A stretch of DNA of 64,000 bases, taken from the NCBI GenBank assembly GCA_033816765.1, contig CM066298.1:310001-374000 (forward strand), in the 5' to 3' direction. Positions 1-13,900 of this stretch are shown one piece after another (position 1 is the first letter of the stretch; each line of letters begins with the position of its first letter). Source of the DNA: Nothopassalora personata. Lineage: Eukaryota; Ascomycota; Dothideomycetes; Mycosphaerellales; Mycosphaerellaceae. Both the position numbers and the translations under genes were made by a program. The notes under the pieces are model-generated. The model ran no database searches. It saw only the letters and a program-made list of their open reading frames with translations, and was not told where the DNA came from.

Positions 1-973
1 CTAAGCTAGATATTATAGAGGATCAGTTAGGGGACTATACGGAGGCGTAACGCGTACGACACATGCTTGCTAAGCTTACGCCTAGCCTACGGTCCGTAAT
101 CGTTAAGTGTTATAACATCCTAATAACTAGAGAGGAACTAGTAATCCTAGCTTTGCGCATTAAAAGTACGGAGCGTAGTAGCGGAGGGCACGACCGCGGG
201 TAGTATAGTCGCCGTAGGCGAGAGACTAAGGGCGACTAAGGGCGAAGCGATCGTAGCTCGAAGTAGTAGAAGTATAGTTAGGCGTCGCGCGACCCGGGTA
301 CGAGCTACTAGCGGGACGCCGGCGGATCGTCTATAACCTTCGATAGGACTAAAGCGGAGTACTATAGATACTATAAGAAGGGTTATATTAAGACGGATTG
401 CCCGAATAGGCACCTATGGAAGGACCGTAACGCGTAAGCGGTTCGTAGGGTAGACGCTACGAAGGCTCTAACTAAGAAGGGTAGCGACTAGGGAAAAGGT
501 AGAGGACTAGAAGTAGGTCGCTCCTAAGTCCGAGTTTTCCTAAATTCGACCCTTTAAGGCGAGTAGATGTATGTCTAGCGCGTCACTTACTAGGCGTAGT
601 CGAGACTCGTAAGGACTTTCGCGAGGCTACGTTTCTCCTAGATAACTATACGGATCTTAGCCTAGTGTCGTATAAGTATATACTCCGACATTAAATGTAA
701 CTTATTAATGGGGCAAGGCTACCGAAGTTAGAGTCGTATACGCATAACTTAGGGTATTGCTACGGCGCCTTTACGGTTCGGCTACGACTCGCTAATAACG
801 CGGGAGTAGAGCGCGTAAGTAACGCTATCTACTACGCGGTACCTATAGGTAGGCTATTAGTCATTTTAGGTAGACCCTAGCGGTATCGTAATCGGATAGT
901 AAAGGCCGATAAGGATAACTAGTAGCACTACGGTGTAGAGATGCCTACGATTTAGTAGCGTAACGTACGCGAG

Positions 974-1303
974 TGTTACGGATCGATCCGGAGAAGCTCC
1001 AGCCAACCAATCGATGCCTACACACTAGTGGAAGGATCCGATATGCAGAGTGCTCTCTCCGATCTGCGTGCTCTGTAACAGAGCAGAGAGAGCAGGACAG
1101 ATCAACTGATCCGACTGATCAGTCACGCCAAGACATGGCACTATATAGACGACGCTTCTTTACGAGTATAGATAGGAGCCTCGTGCTCAACTCATTTTAA
1201 GTATACACCATATACTGTTTGGGACCACTACCTTCTCAACGAGTCAGAGACATCACTGCAAAGATCCAAGCCCAGTTGGGATAACGTACAGCGGTTCCTA
1301 ACA
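974..1303. repeat. Solo LTR inserted in Gypsy-1, not RIP-mutated
   Basis: The 330-bp segment begins TGTTAC and ends CTAACA, and is flanked by the perfect 5-bp duplication GCGAG (969-973 and 1304-1308). The Gypsy-2 copy lacks the segment and runs straight through the equivalent site. Its base composition is normal, rich in CpA and TpG, unlike the DNA around it, so it probably arrived after the RIP episode. No internal retrotransposon region accompanies it. The family (copia or gypsy) cannot be told from the LTR alone. Confidence 0.9.
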
Positions 1304-4300
1304 GCGAGTTCCTTAAGGATCTCGAGAGCTTAAAGTAGGTTTATACGATAAGTGTTCGGGCTATTACTATAGTAGTACCCGAAGGAGAGGGCCCCTCGTA
1401 GCCTAAAGAATTTGTAGACTTCCGAGATGTACACGTACCTAATAAGTAGGCGAAGCGTAAGATGCCCGACGGAGTTAAGTATACGATTAATCTCGTTAAA
1501 GGAAAGAAATCCCCTTTTAAGCCGCTATACTACTAGTCCTTAACTAAGCTAGAGGCCTTAAAGGAGTACCTTACGTAAGTAATAGAGAAGGGGTGGATTA
1601 GGCGATCCGTAAGCGAGGCGGGTACGCCTATCCTATTCGTGCTAAAGAAGAATAGCACTCTTAGGCTCTATGTAGATTATAGAGGCTTAAATAAGATTAT
1701 AGTAAAGAACCGATACCCCCTACCCCTAATTAGCGAGACGCTAGATAGGCTATTAGGTTCTAGGTTCTTTACTACAATGGATTTAAAGGACGCCTACTAT
1801 CGTATCCCTATTAAGCGAGGCGATAAGTGGAAGACTACGTTTCGCACGCGATACGGACACTACGAGTACCTAGTAATGCCGTTTAGGTTAACTAACGTAC
1901 CGGTAACCTTTTAAGGGTATATTAATAAGGCGCTAACCGGCTTAGTTAATAACATTTACATAGTCTACCTAGATAATATCCTTATCTATAGCGTAACGCG
2001 TAAGGAGCACGTACGAGCCGTACGCGCGGTACTAGAGAGGCTACGAAAGTTCGCCCTATTTACGAACCTAAAGAAGTGTAGCTTCTTCTAGGAGAATGCC
2101 GAGTTCCTAGGATTTATCGTAAGTATCGTAGGCGTATCGATAGATAGGAGTAGGGTAGCCGTAATCGAGGAATAGCCTACGCCTACGAGTTTTTATAAGG
2201 TTTAATCCTTCCTAGGATTCTATAACTTCTATAGGCGCTTTATCGAAGGGTACTCGAGGATCGCGAAGCTATTAATAGACCTACTAAAGGGATGTAAGAA
2301 TAGTAAGAAGCAAGGGCCTCTTATATAGTCCGCTTACGAGGAGTAAGCGTTCTAACGGCTAAAAGCTAGGTTCCTCGGAGTACCTATCCTAAGGTACTTC
2401 GATCCTTCGTTACGTACGAGGGTTAAGACGGATGCCTTAGGTTTTGCGATTATAGGTATTATCTCTTAGCTGTTTAGGACTAAGTAGCATCTAATTACCT
2501 TCTATTCTCGTAAGATAATACCTACCGAGTGCAATTATAAGACCCATAACTAAGAGCTACTAGCAGTAGTAGAGGCATTTAAGCATTAGCGACCGTACCT
2601 CGAAGGCGCATCGTATACGGTTTAGGTGCTAGTCGACTATGCGAACCTATAGGGTTTTATAATAGTAAAGTAGCTAAACGGGAGGTAAGCTCGATAGGCG
2701 ACGTTTCTATAATCTTTCGACTTCGTAGTAGAGTATAGGTCGGGGAAGAGTAACCTAGCCGATACGCTATCGCGACGTAGTAACTACGTACGCGTAGCGT
2801 AGTAGACGTCGAACTTACTTCCTACGCTATAAAGTAAGCTATCTTTCTAGAAGGAATCCCTATTAAGAGAAGACGAGCCTATAGTAAGGCGCGTAACCGC
2901 TACCTACGAGAAGATGTAGGATAAGGCGATAATAATAGTAGTAGGAGCCTACGAGCCGTAAGGGACCCGATCGCTACTAGTAAGAGTATACGCTATAATA
3001 ATATAGGGCGGCCTAGGTAAACTGCTTACACTACTAATGAAAATCGTATAGGGGAGAGACGATAGGTGCGTCGTATACTTATCGTAGGCGCCTAGCGAAG
3101 GGGACGCTAAGGACTAGTATATAAAACACGGGTTAGTCTATCGCGGGAACGCGATTATAGTACCCGAAGACTATATAGTAAGAGCATAGCTACTCTATAT
3201 ATATTATAACGACCTACTAGTAGGGCACTTTAGTAAGGTAAAGACTAAAGAGCTACTACGACGTTATTACTAGTAGGAATCACTTAGTAAGGATGTAAGG
3301 GAGTATGTAAGAAACTATAGGGCTTATTAGACCTCGAAGGCGAGGCGCTATCGACCCTACGGCGAGCTATAGCTACTACCTAGGCTAGACGGGCCGTAGT
3401 AGGAAATTACTATAGATTTTATTACGGACCTACCTCTAAGTACGCGAGCCGGTTACGTGTATAATGCGATCCTAGTAATAGTCGATCGCTACTTAAAAAT
3501 GAGCTTATACATCCCGACGACGAAGACTTACATAGCCGTAGAGCTTACGAGGCTCCTACGAGACGAAGTCGTGCGACACTATAGTGTCTCGCTAGGTATA
3601 GTAAGCGACCGAGGTCCGGTCTTCACTAGTCAGTTTTAGAGTAACTTCTACTTCGAGGCGCGTGTAAAGCGTAAGCTATCTACGGCCTTTTACCCTTAGA
3701 CTAACGGCTAAACTAAGAGGGTAAACTAAACCCTCGAATAATATCTTCGTTATTACTATAGTAATAATTAAACTGAGTGGGCTAAGTAGCTTATAGTTAC
3801 TAAATTCGTAGCTAATAACTGTATCTACCTAACACTACGGATAAGTCCGTTCGAGATAGCGTACGGTTAGCGACCTAAGATTGCCCCTATACTAACTAGA
3901 TCTCGAGACGAGACCTAGGGGGGGGAAGTACTAGTAGCGGTAATAGCTACGAGTCGTATACGAAAACTACGCGCTATACTCGAGGAGCGATAGAAGGCTA
4001 TAGTAGAAAGCTAGGCTCGCTACTATAATAAGACCTACTAAGCTAAGACCTACCGCGTAGGTAACTTAGTCCTATTATTAACAAAGAACCTTAAGTTAGT
4101 AGTACTAAAGAAGAAGATAGGTCCGAAGTTTATCGGCCTATACCGCATTACGGACGCTATCGGTTCGTAGGCGTACCGCCTAGCGCTACTAGCCGACTTA
4201 AGGCTCTATAACGTCTTCTATATCTCTCTCCTCGAGCCGTATATCGGTAGCGATAAGGATGGACCCGTACCCCCTCTAGCTAATAAGGACGGAGAGTATA

Positions 4301-4625
4301 AGGTAGAGGTAGTACTAGATAGGCGTAAGCGTAAGGGTAAGCTATAGTATCTAGTCTAGTAGAAGGACTAGCTAGAGGAGTATAATAGCTAGGAACCGGC
4401 GGAGGGCCTCGCGAATACGGATCGTATAGTAGCTGACTATAAGGCGTTAAGGAGAAGTAAATAAGACTAGTATAGGAGTACTAGAGCATAAATAAAACTT
4501 TTCTTAACTATAAATAAAACAAAAGCTAAAGAGTAGCGCGCCTACTAGGGGCTACGTAGAGTAGTAGTAGGCGAGGAGCCCGCGAGTAGCGTATAAGGCG
4601 AGCGCCTTAGTTATCGTCGCGTAGT

Positions 4626-5386
4626 TTGATTGATTATTCCATTAACGTGCTATTTGAGTCAAAGACTATGCAACACGGGTCTCGAGAACGAGACCAAAAT
4701 TTGAGAGAAGGAGAAAAGCCCCGTCGTACCCCGGACGTAAAAACTCCTTAAAAGATGCGAGCAACGCTCGCTATTCGAACCGTAAATCGAATATATTGCG
4801 GCGTAGTACGCGCGTACCCGGTAGTCGTGTCTTGTCGAGAATTGCGGTTTGTCGCCTTGCCCCGGGCGAGACAAGTTTTGCGCCCGTGTCTCGTTCTTGT
4901 TTTAAAAAGCCAAGCCGGCCGTACCCGTACGCACCGAGCAAAATCCCAAGAAACACCCGTTGCCTCTGTTTCAATCCAGTCGCGTTCTCCGGTCTCGAGT
5001 GTAGCTCCTCGGTCGCAGTGGCCTCGCTGTCGTCCCCCCCTCGGCCTCTCTTGGTTCCAGCCGTGCAGTATACGTGGTTTGCGCCCCTAAACGCCTCTCT
5101 TGGTTCCAGCCGGCAGTTTACGTGGTTTGCCGGGACGACAGGTAGACAGCGCCTTCGTTGTTCGAGCGACGTGTACGCTATGTACGTCGCTTTCCCTTCT
5201 CGCAGTTCCGGAGTTCTTGTTTGTAGATTTTGAGCGTATCTCGTTCGTTCGGTTCGTCCGACCTGTCTTTTCTTGTTTCGAGTCGAGTAGGCTTGTATTT
5301 TTCGAGAGAGAGAGTCTTAGTTTCTCTTCGTCGTAACGAAGATACTTACGTCGTCCGCCGCGTGAAGGCGCTCTCTATAGGACGAC
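4626..5386 (-). mobile_element. LINE-like insertion in Gypsy-1 (5'-truncated non-LTR element?)
   Basis: This 761-bp segment is absent from Gypsy-2. It is bounded by a 14-bp direct repeat, TATCGTCGCGTAGT, at 4612-4625 and 5387-5400. A variable duplication longer than 5 bp is typical of target-primed (LINE/SINE) insertion. On the minus strand it ends in an AATCAATCAA-type tail next to the repeat, which suggests that orientation. It is not RIP-mutated and has no recognisable protein. An internal near-duplicate of about 38 bp lies at 5046-5083 and 5094-5131. The class is inferred; an unusual DNA insertion is possible. Confidence 0.6.
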
Positions 5387-6617
5387 TATCGTCGCGTAGT
5401 AACTTAGGTAGGAATGCCTAGTCGGCGGCGGTAGTATTAATGTTCTACGCCTATAGGAACTAGGACTACGGTTAGTAGGGTACACGTATACGAGGAACAT
5501 GCGACTTACGGCGCGGCCGAGTTCAAATAGCCTATTAAGGGCGCGGTTCTACTCCTACTAGAGCGCGAGGGCTACGGCGGCGGGAGCGGCGGTAGTAGTA
5601 GCGGCGGCGGGGGTACGTATACGGGTCTCCCCGGTACGCTTATACTTATAGGCATTAAACTACCTAATAGCCTATAGAAAGGGTTAGCCGCAGTATAGGA
5701 GACGTACTAGAGCCCCCCCCTACGAGTAGTAGTCGACTCGTAGGAGCGAAGTAGCGACTTACCTCCGTAATGTCGTTACCTAGCTAGGTATATAGGCAGA
5801 TCTACTCTACTAGCTCCTACTACTAGAGGTCTATAGGCGCCTAGCCCATTATAGCCGTAAGGAAGTCGCGCTAGGAGCGCGCGGCGCGTAGGCGGCTTAC
5901 TAGCGAGGCGATAGCGTAGCTAGTATTAGGCTCGTACTTATGTCTATTACGCCTATAGCGGCCGCACTTCTTTAGGAGCTCGCCGGTAGTAACACTATTA
6001 TAGTTATCGGCTTTGTCTAGTAAGTAGTTAGTATACGAATCGTAGGCGGCGCGCGTAGAGACTTACCCTTAACGAAGTATAGGAGGTACCGTATATATAT
6101 ATTAATCCTCTACGAGAGCTTAGTAGCGGGCGAGGGCGTTAGTAGCTACGAGGGAGATACTAGTCGCTTACGACTACTAGGCGTTCTAGGTGCGTCGCGT
6201 ACTAGAGCCGCCTAGCGGCGCTCGTCTTCTAAGGTACTAGTAGTACTATCGCTACGAATGCTACGGGAGGAGGCGGAGCGGCTAGAGGACGGGGGCAAGG
6301 AGGGCCCGTCGGACATAATAATAATAATGCTAGCGAGGCGCTTACGGTAAGGGTACGGTACGGGTACGTAGTAGTAGTATAACGAAGGTAGTACGCTAGG
6401 AAACGTACTAGGAGAATAGGGCTAGGTTAGGCTAGAGTTTTACACCCCTAACTAGCTACGTCGGTATAGTAACTAAGCCTTACTTACCTATACCTATATA
6501 ACGACACGTACGTAACCCGTATATAGGCCGTATAGTAACTATAGTTCTAGAAGTACGTAGGAACCTCTACGTAGTAACTAGCGAGCTAAGGACAGCTCGT
6601 ACGGGAGGGGAGGCAAT

Positions 6618-6813
6618 TGTAAGGGGTAGCCTAGTAGCTAACCCTTACATATAGCCTTACATATAATATACGGTCGCGACCGGCTACTAAGCCGTACGTA
6701 ACACGCATACGTATACCTTACGACGCGCGATGCGTCTTAAATAAAAGGTAAGAATTAGTTCATCTACGACTAGTAGGTCGTAGGCGTACTATATATTACG
6801 ACATCCCTTAACA
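6618..6813 (+). repeat. 3' LTR of Gypsy-1
   Basis: The 196-bp LTR runs TGTAAGGGG to CCCTTAACA and is preceded by a G-rich polypurine tract. It matches the two LTRs of Gypsy-2 in reverse complement. It is followed by TATAT (6814-6818), the expected target duplication, whose partner is outside the window. Confidence 0.9.
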
Positions 6814-7389
6814 TATATCGACTCGCTTATATAGTAGAAATCGTCGGTATCGACGGTACGAGGGCGTCGGTATATACTATAGGTTTATTAGTCTACCTAC
6901 GTACGCCTAACGAGTCGGAATCGTACTTACGCTATTATAAGCTATAGTAATAACCGCGTTTATAAGGGTAAGCGCGGATTAGGTATACTATCGCTATCGC
7001 TATTACTATTACTATCGTTATTATTATTCTAAGGCTAATATTACTAAGTAAGTTATCTATAGTTAGACTTATATATATCGATAAGTATAGAGTCGAAGAA
7101 ATAGTAATAGTAGTAGAAGTTAATATACCCGCCGCTATAATATAATAATAGTAAGTAATGTAAGCTCCTTAATACTTACTATCTACTATTATTAAGGAGC
7201 CTAACTTACCTACGTAGTAGGAGGAATAGGCTACCGCCGCGACTCGCTACGATTATAGGCGATAATAGCGAGTCGTAGTAGTATTACTATTATTATACTA
7301 TTATTAATGCTATTATTAAGGAAGAGCGAGTATAGCGAGTAAGGATTTCGAATAAGCGTATTTACCGGTTTTATAAGCCTAGGCTACCG
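6814..7389. mobile_element. X1: end of an inverted-repeat DNA transposon, copy 1
   Basis: About 576 bp match, in reverse complement, the first 600 bp of X2 (7453 to about 8058). The piece ends in the X terminus (GGCTACCG at 7382-7389) and is rich in the subterminal motif ACTCGCTA and its reverse. Gypsy-1 interrupts it at 6813, so the rest of X1 lies upstream of the window. Only 63 bp (7390-7452), matching neither copy, separate the X1 and X2 termini. The DNA is RIP-mutated and carries no coding information in this part. Confidence 0.75.
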
Positions 7390-9454
7390 TCTATAGATAG
7401 TATTATATTACATTACATCTATGTATTAAGCTCCGGTAGAGTAGGGTTTAGGCGGTAGCCTAAGCTTATAAAACCGGTAAATACGCGTATTCGAAATCCT
7501 TACTTACTATACTCGCTCTTCCTTAATAACTATTAATAATACTACTACGACTCGCTAACTGCTAGGACTCGCTATTATCGTATAACAATACTACTACGAC
7601 TCGCTATTATCGCCTATAATCGTAGCGAGTTGCGGCGGTATTATCGCTTCCTCCTACTACGTAGGTGAGTTAGGCTCCTTAATAATAGTAGATAGTAAGT
7701 ATTAAGGAGCTTACCTTACTTACTATTATTACATTATAGCGGCGGATATATTAACTTCTACTACTATTACTATTTCTTTAACTCTACACTTATCGACATG
7801 TATAAATCTAACTATAGACGACTTACTTAGCGATATTAGCCTTAGAATAACGATAACGATAGCGATAGCGATAGCGATAGTACACCTAATCCGCGCTTAC
7901 CCTTATAAACGCGGTTATTACTATAGCTTACGATAGCGTAAGTACGATTCCGACTCGTTAGGCGTACGTAGGTAGACTAATGTTTAAACCTATAGTATAT
8001 ACCGCCGCCCTCGTACCGCCGATACCGACGATTTCTACTACGTAAGCGAGTCGACATAGGCACAATAGCTAGGAGACTCGTAGAAGATAGATAAGGGTAG
8101 TATAAAGGTTACGAAGAATAATTTACGTAAGTTCGACTAGGCTAGCCGTATTATAGAGACTAAAGAGGGTATATGTCTTATAGTAGACTTGCTATACTAT
8201 ATATACTAACTCGTATTAATAGGTAAGCCGGCTTAGACGGACTGCGATGCGTGTAAGAGAGCTAGTGTACGCTATATAGTCTTTACTACTAATACCGATA
8301 AGACTTACGCGTATTATAAGCGTTACGCGAAGGCTCGCTACAACTCTCGTAAGTTAGTTAAGGAGCCTAGCGAGTCTAACGAGTCCAGCAATAGTTTATT
8401 TAAGGCTGTCGAGGGTGTTTTAACTACTTCTAGCGAGGCTAGCGAGGTTAGTAAGGCTAGCGAGTCTAGTACTTGCCTTACTAATAATATATCGACTCGC
8501 TTAGCCGCGGCGGAGGATCGTATTTAGCAATTAGAGGGTACTGTTAGCCGCTTAATTAAATTTATTAGCGGTCTACTAGGTAGCGAGTTAGTCGCTAAAT
8601 TTCGCTCTTAGTAATAATATAATATTAAGTAGTCTACCTCCTATCTATGTACTACGAGTCTATACTTCCCTCTACTTTTTCGGTCTTAGCTACCTCGTGG
8701 ATAGCTCGACAACAAGCCTATTTCTCGGTACCTTTATACGCTAGTTGTCGTTAGGTAGACTCTAAAGTAATAGCTACGAGTCTAGCTACGAGTCTAGCTA
8801 TGTAATTATCGAAGTACTAGTTACTACTATAGACTCGCTTAAGGCACTAGTTGCTACTATAGTCTCGCTTAAGGACTCCTTCTTAATCTCTCTAATTTAA
8901 CTCGTAGCTAGACTCGTACGCTCTTCCTTTACCTTCTTAACCGATGCTTCGCTAGCTAACGTACTTACTAGCTTATTACCTAAACCTTTCCCTATAAATA
9001 CTAAATTCTACTATCGAGAGGGGGCTCTAAATCCCGTTAGCTACGGAGACGAAGACGAAGAGGATTAAGGGCTACTAGCTATAAGATTAATATACTCTAG
9101 AGACTCGGCGATTAGAGTTATAGCATATCGATACGGTAAGCTACGACTCGCTAGACGCTTCTCGCTCTAGCTTACTATACTCGTTAAGCGAGAAGTAGCC
9201 TAACTCGCTATAGTAGCCTAGTAAGTAATGCCCTAATCCGCTAGACGTACTATAGCACTCGCTACTATACTCGCTCGCTAGTCCTTAAGCTTACGCTCGC
9301 GTCGGCGGTCTACGTCCTTTATAAGTTCGCTAAGACTAGCTAAGGACTCGTTACTACTCGAGTTCTCTACTACTCCTCGTCTATATAGATTATTTAAGGC
9401 TCCGCGAACTTAGTTAACCTAATACGTAACGTTAACTAGTACTTCTCGCCTATC

Positions 9455-9650
9455 TATTAAGGGATGTCGTAATGTATAGTACGCCTACGACCTACTAGTC
9501 GTAGATGAACTAATTCTTACCTTTTGTTTAAGACGTATCGCGCGTCGTAAGGTGTACGTATACGTATTATATACGGCTTAGTAGCCGGTCGCGACCGTAT
9601 ATTACATATAAGGCTATATGTAAGGGTTAGCTACTAGGCTGCCCCTTATA
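9455..9650 (-). repeat. 3' LTR of Gypsy-2
   Basis: 196 bp, starting TATTAAGG (TGTTAAGG with a G-to-A change) and ending CCCCTTATA. It is preceded by the CTATC target copy at 9450-9454. Confidence 0.92.
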
Positions 9651-9951
9651 ATTACCTCCCCTCCCGTATAAGCTGTCCTTAGCTCGCTAGTTACTACGTA
9701 GAGGTTCCTACGTACTTCTAGAACTATAGTTACTATACGGCCTATATACGGGTTACGTACGTGTCGTTATGTAGGTATAGGTAAGTAAGGCTTAGTTACT
9801 ATACCGACGTAGCTAGTTAGGGGTGTAAAACTCTAGCCTAACCTAGCCCTATTCTCCTAGTACGTTTCCTAGCGTACTACCTTCGTTATACTACTACTAC
9901 GTACCCGTACCGTACCCTTACCGTAAGCGCCTCGCTAGCATTATTATTATT

Positions 9952-10992
9952 ATGTCCGACGGGCCCTCCTTGCCCCCGTCCTCTAGCCGCTCCGCCTCCT
10001 CCCGTAGCATTCGTAGCGATAGTACTACTAGTACCTTAGAAGACGAGCGCCGCTAGGCGGCTCTAGTACGCGACGCACCTAGAACGCCTAGTAGTCGTAA
10101 GCGACTAGTATCTCCCTCGTAGCTACTAACGCCCTCGCCCGCTACTAAGCTCTCGTAGAGGATTAATATATATATACGGTACCTCCTATACTTCGTTAAG
10201 GGTAAGTCTCTACGCGCGCCGCCTACGATTCGTATACTAACTACTTACTAGACGAAGCCGATAACTATAATAGTGTTACTACCGGCGAGCTCCTAAAGAA
10301 GTGCGGCCGCTATAGGCGTAATAGACATAAGTACGAGCCTAATACTAGCTACGCTATCGCCTCGCTAGTAAGCCGCCTACGCGCCGCGCGCTCCTAGCGC
10401 GACTTCCTTACGGCTATAATGGGCTAGGCGCCTATAGACCTCTAGTAGTAGGAGCTAGTAGAGTAGATCCGCCTATATACCTAGCTAGGTAACGACATTA
10501 CGGAGGTAAGTCGCTACTTCGCTCCTACGAGTCGACTACTACTCGTAGGGGGGGGCTCTAGTACGTCTCCTATACTGCGGCTAACCCTTTCTATAGGCTA
10601 TTAGGTAGTTTAATGCCTATAAGTATAAGCGTACCGGGGAGACCCGTATACGTACCCCCGCCGCCGCTACTACTACCGCCGCTCCCGCCGCCGTAGCCCT
10701 CGCGCTCTAGTAGGAGTAGAACCGCGCCCTTAATAGGCTATTCGAACTCGGCCGCGCCGTAAGTCGCATGTTCCTCGTATACGTGTACCCTACTAACCGT
10801 AGTCCTAGTTCCTATAGGCGTAGAATATTAATACTACCGCCGCCGACTAGGTATTCCTACCTAAGTTACTACGCGACGACGATAACTAAGGCGCTCGCCT
10901 TACACGCTACTCGCGGGCTCCTCGCCTACTACTACTCTACGTACCCCCTAGTAGGCGCGCTACTCCTTAGCTTTTGTTTTATTTATAGTTAA
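9952..10992 (+). pseudogene. Antisense frame in Gypsy-2, Ser-rich start, RIP-stopped
   Basis: On the strand opposite gag-pol, an ATG at 9952 opens a Ser/Pro/Arg-rich frame (MSDGPSLPPSSSRSASSR and on) that runs about 50 codons between interruptions, and these interruptions are TAG. Later pieces, such as the open stretch at 10768-10992, are in other frames, so an intron or frameshift is likely. The corresponding region of Gypsy-1 has the same ATG on minus at 6316. I recognise no domain. It could be an accessory protein of the element or a captured gene. Expression and function are unknown. Confidence 0.4.
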
Positions 10993-13900
10993 GAAAAGTT
11001 TTATTTATACTCTAGTACTCCTATACTAGTCTTATTTACTTCTCCTTAACGTCTTATAGTCGGCTACTATGCGATCCGCATTCGCGAGGCCCTCCGCCGG
11101 TTCCTAGCTATTATACTCCTCTAGCTAGTCCTTCTACTAGACTAGATACTATAGCTTACCCTTACGCTTACGCCTATCTAGTACTGCCTCTACCTTATAC
11201 TCTCCGTCCTTATTAGCTAGAGGGGGTACGGGTCTATCCTTATCGCTACCGATATACGGCTCGAGGAGAGAGATATAGAAGACGTTATAGAGCCTTAAGT
11301 CGGCTAGTAGCGCTAGGCGGTACGCCTACGAACCGATAGCGTCCGTAATGCGGTATAGGCCGATAAACTTCGGACCTATCTTCTTCTTTAGTACTACTAA
11401 CTTAAGGTTCTTTGTTAATAATAGGACTAAGTTACCTACGCGGTAGGTCTTAGCTTAGTAGGTCTTATTATAGTAGCGAGCCTAGCTTTCTACTATAGCC
11501 TTCTATTGCTCCTCGAGTATAGCGCGTAGTTTTCGTATACGACTCGTAGCTATTACCGCTACTAGTACTTCCCCCCCCCCCTAGGTCTCGTCTCGAGATC
11601 TAGTTAGTATAGGGGTAATCTTAGGTCGCTAACCGTACGCTATCTCGAACGGACTTATCCGTAGTATTAGGTAGATACTGTTATTAGCTACGAATTTAGT
11701 AACTATAAGCTACTTAGCCTACTTAGTTTAATTGTTACTATAGTAATAACGAAGATATTGTTCGAGGGTTTAGTTTACCCTCTTAGTTTAGCCGTTAGTC
11801 CAAGGGTAAAAGGCCGTAGATAGCTTACGCTTTATACGCGCCTCGAAGTAGAAGTTACTCTAAAACTAACTAGTAAAGACCGGACCTCGGTCGCTTACTA
11901 TACCTAACGGGATACTATAGTATCGCACGACTTCGTCTCGTAGGAGCCTCGTAAGCTCTACGGCTATATAAGTCTTCGTCGTCGGAATGTATAAGCTTAT
12001 CTTTAAGTAGCGATCGACTATTACTAGGATCGTATTATATACGTAACCGGCTCGCGTACTTAGAGGTAGGTCCGTAATAAAATCTATAGTAATTTCCTAC
12101 TACGGCCGCTCCGGTCCAGGAAGCGGTTATAGCCTACTATAGGGTCGATAGCGTTTAGCCTTTGAACCCTAGTAGGTTCTATAGGCTTAGACGTATTACT
12201 TTACGTCCGTACTAAGTAAGTTCTACTAATAATTACGTCGTAATAGCTCTTTAGTCTTAGTCCTTCTAAAGTAACCCGCGAGGACGTCGTCGTAGTATAT
12301 ACGAATTAGATACGACCTAATTACGTAATCCCTAGGTACTACGATCGCGTCTCCGTAGTACATAAGGTTATCCTTTATATACTATCCCTTAGCGTCCCTT
12401 ACGCTTAGCGCCTACGCTAAGTATACGATACACTAGTCGTCTTACTACTACGCGATCTTTATTAAGAGTAGGATTAACTCACCCGTCGAGCTATAAGCTT
12501 AACCCTATATTACTGTAGCGTACACTACTACTAGTAACGACGGCTTATCTTAATAGGGAAGGTTACCTCTCCGTACTACTATTACCGCGCCTATATTACC
12601 CTATATCGCCTCGTAGGTAGTAAGCGCGCGCTTTACCGTCGGCTCGCTTATCCCTTCTAGAGACTCCTTCTAGAAAGATAGCTTACTTTATAAGGTAGGT
12701 AGTAAGTTCGAAGTTTATTACGTTATAGCTACGTAGTTACTACGTCTCGAAGGCGCGTCGGCTAGGTTAGTCTTACCCGGCCGATACTCTACTACAAAAT
12801 TAAAAGACTATAGGAACGTAGCCTATCGAGCTTACCGCCCATTTAGCTACTTTACTATTATAAAGCCCTATAGGTTAGCGTAGTCGACTAGTACTCGTAC
12901 CGTATACGTAGCGCCCTCTAAGTATAGCCTCTAATACTTAAAAGCCTTAACTACTATAAGTAGCTCCTAATCGTACGTCTCGTAGTTACACTCGGCTAGT
13001 ATTATCTTACGTAAATAGAACGCAATAGGATACTACTTAGCACTAAATAATTAGGATATAATACCTACGATCGCGAAACCTAACGCGTCGGTTTCGACTC
13101 GCGTACGTAGCGTAGGATCGAAGTGCCTAAGTATTAGTACACCTAAGAATCCGGCCTTAAGCTATCGAAACGCCTACTCTTCGCTTAAGGTCCACGTAAG
13201 AGGGCCCTACTTCTTACCGTCCTTAGATCCCTTTAGTAGGTCCGTTAGGGGCTTATAGACCCTTAAGTATCCTTCTATAAAACGCCGGTAGAAGTTGCAA
13301 AACCTAAGGAAGGACTAGACCTTATAAAAGGTCGTAGGTGTAGGCTATTCCTCGATAGCGGCTACCCTACTCCTATCTATCAATACGCCTACGGCGCTTA
13401 CGATAAACCTAAGGAACTCTATACTCTCCTAGAAGAAGTAACACTTCTTAGGGTTTACGAATAGAGTAAACTTCCGTAGCCTCGTAAGTACTTCGCGTAC
13501 GGCTCGTACGTATACCTTACGCGTCTCGCTATAGATAAGGATATTATCTAGGTAGACTACGTAAATGTTATTAACTAAGCCGGTTAGCACCTTGTTAATA
13601 TACCCTTAAAAGGTTACCGGTACGTTAGTTAACCCGAACGGCATTACTAGGTACTCGTAGTGTCCGTATTACGTACGAAACGTAGTCTTCCACTTATCGC
13701 CTCGCTTAATAGGGATACGATAGTAGGCGTCCTTTAAATCGATTATAGTAAAGAACCTAGAACCTAATAGCCTATCTAGCGTCTCGCTAATTAGGGGTAG
13801 GGGGTATCGGTTCTTTACTATAATCTTATTTAAGCCTCTATAGTCTATATAGAGCCTAGGGGTACCGTCTTTCTTTAGTACGAATAAGATAGGCGTACCC

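Larger units (their letters stand above)
1..6813 (+). mobile_element. Gypsy-1: Ty3/gypsy chromovirus, RIP-mutated, 5' end outside window
   Basis: Seen: gag-like DNA with a CCHC knuckle around 357-405 in which two Cys and the His have become Tyr. An open reverse-transcriptase stretch at 1639-1914 carries the VDYRGLN and LKDAYY motifs. A YLDN box near 1963-1980 replaces the usual YLDD. An integrase fragment lies at 3457-3639 and a chromodomain-like stretch at about 4290-4460. A purine tract (about 6602-6617) precedes the 3' LTR. Stops are mostly TAG, as expected from CAG to TAG and TGG to TAG changes. It is the same family as Gypsy-2: base 1 corresponds to about 15,183 on the opposite strand. 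The 5' LTR and about 680 bp lie upstream of the window. It sits inside X1 and contains two younger insertions (974-1303 and 4626-5386). It is not expected to be functional. Confidence 0.93.
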
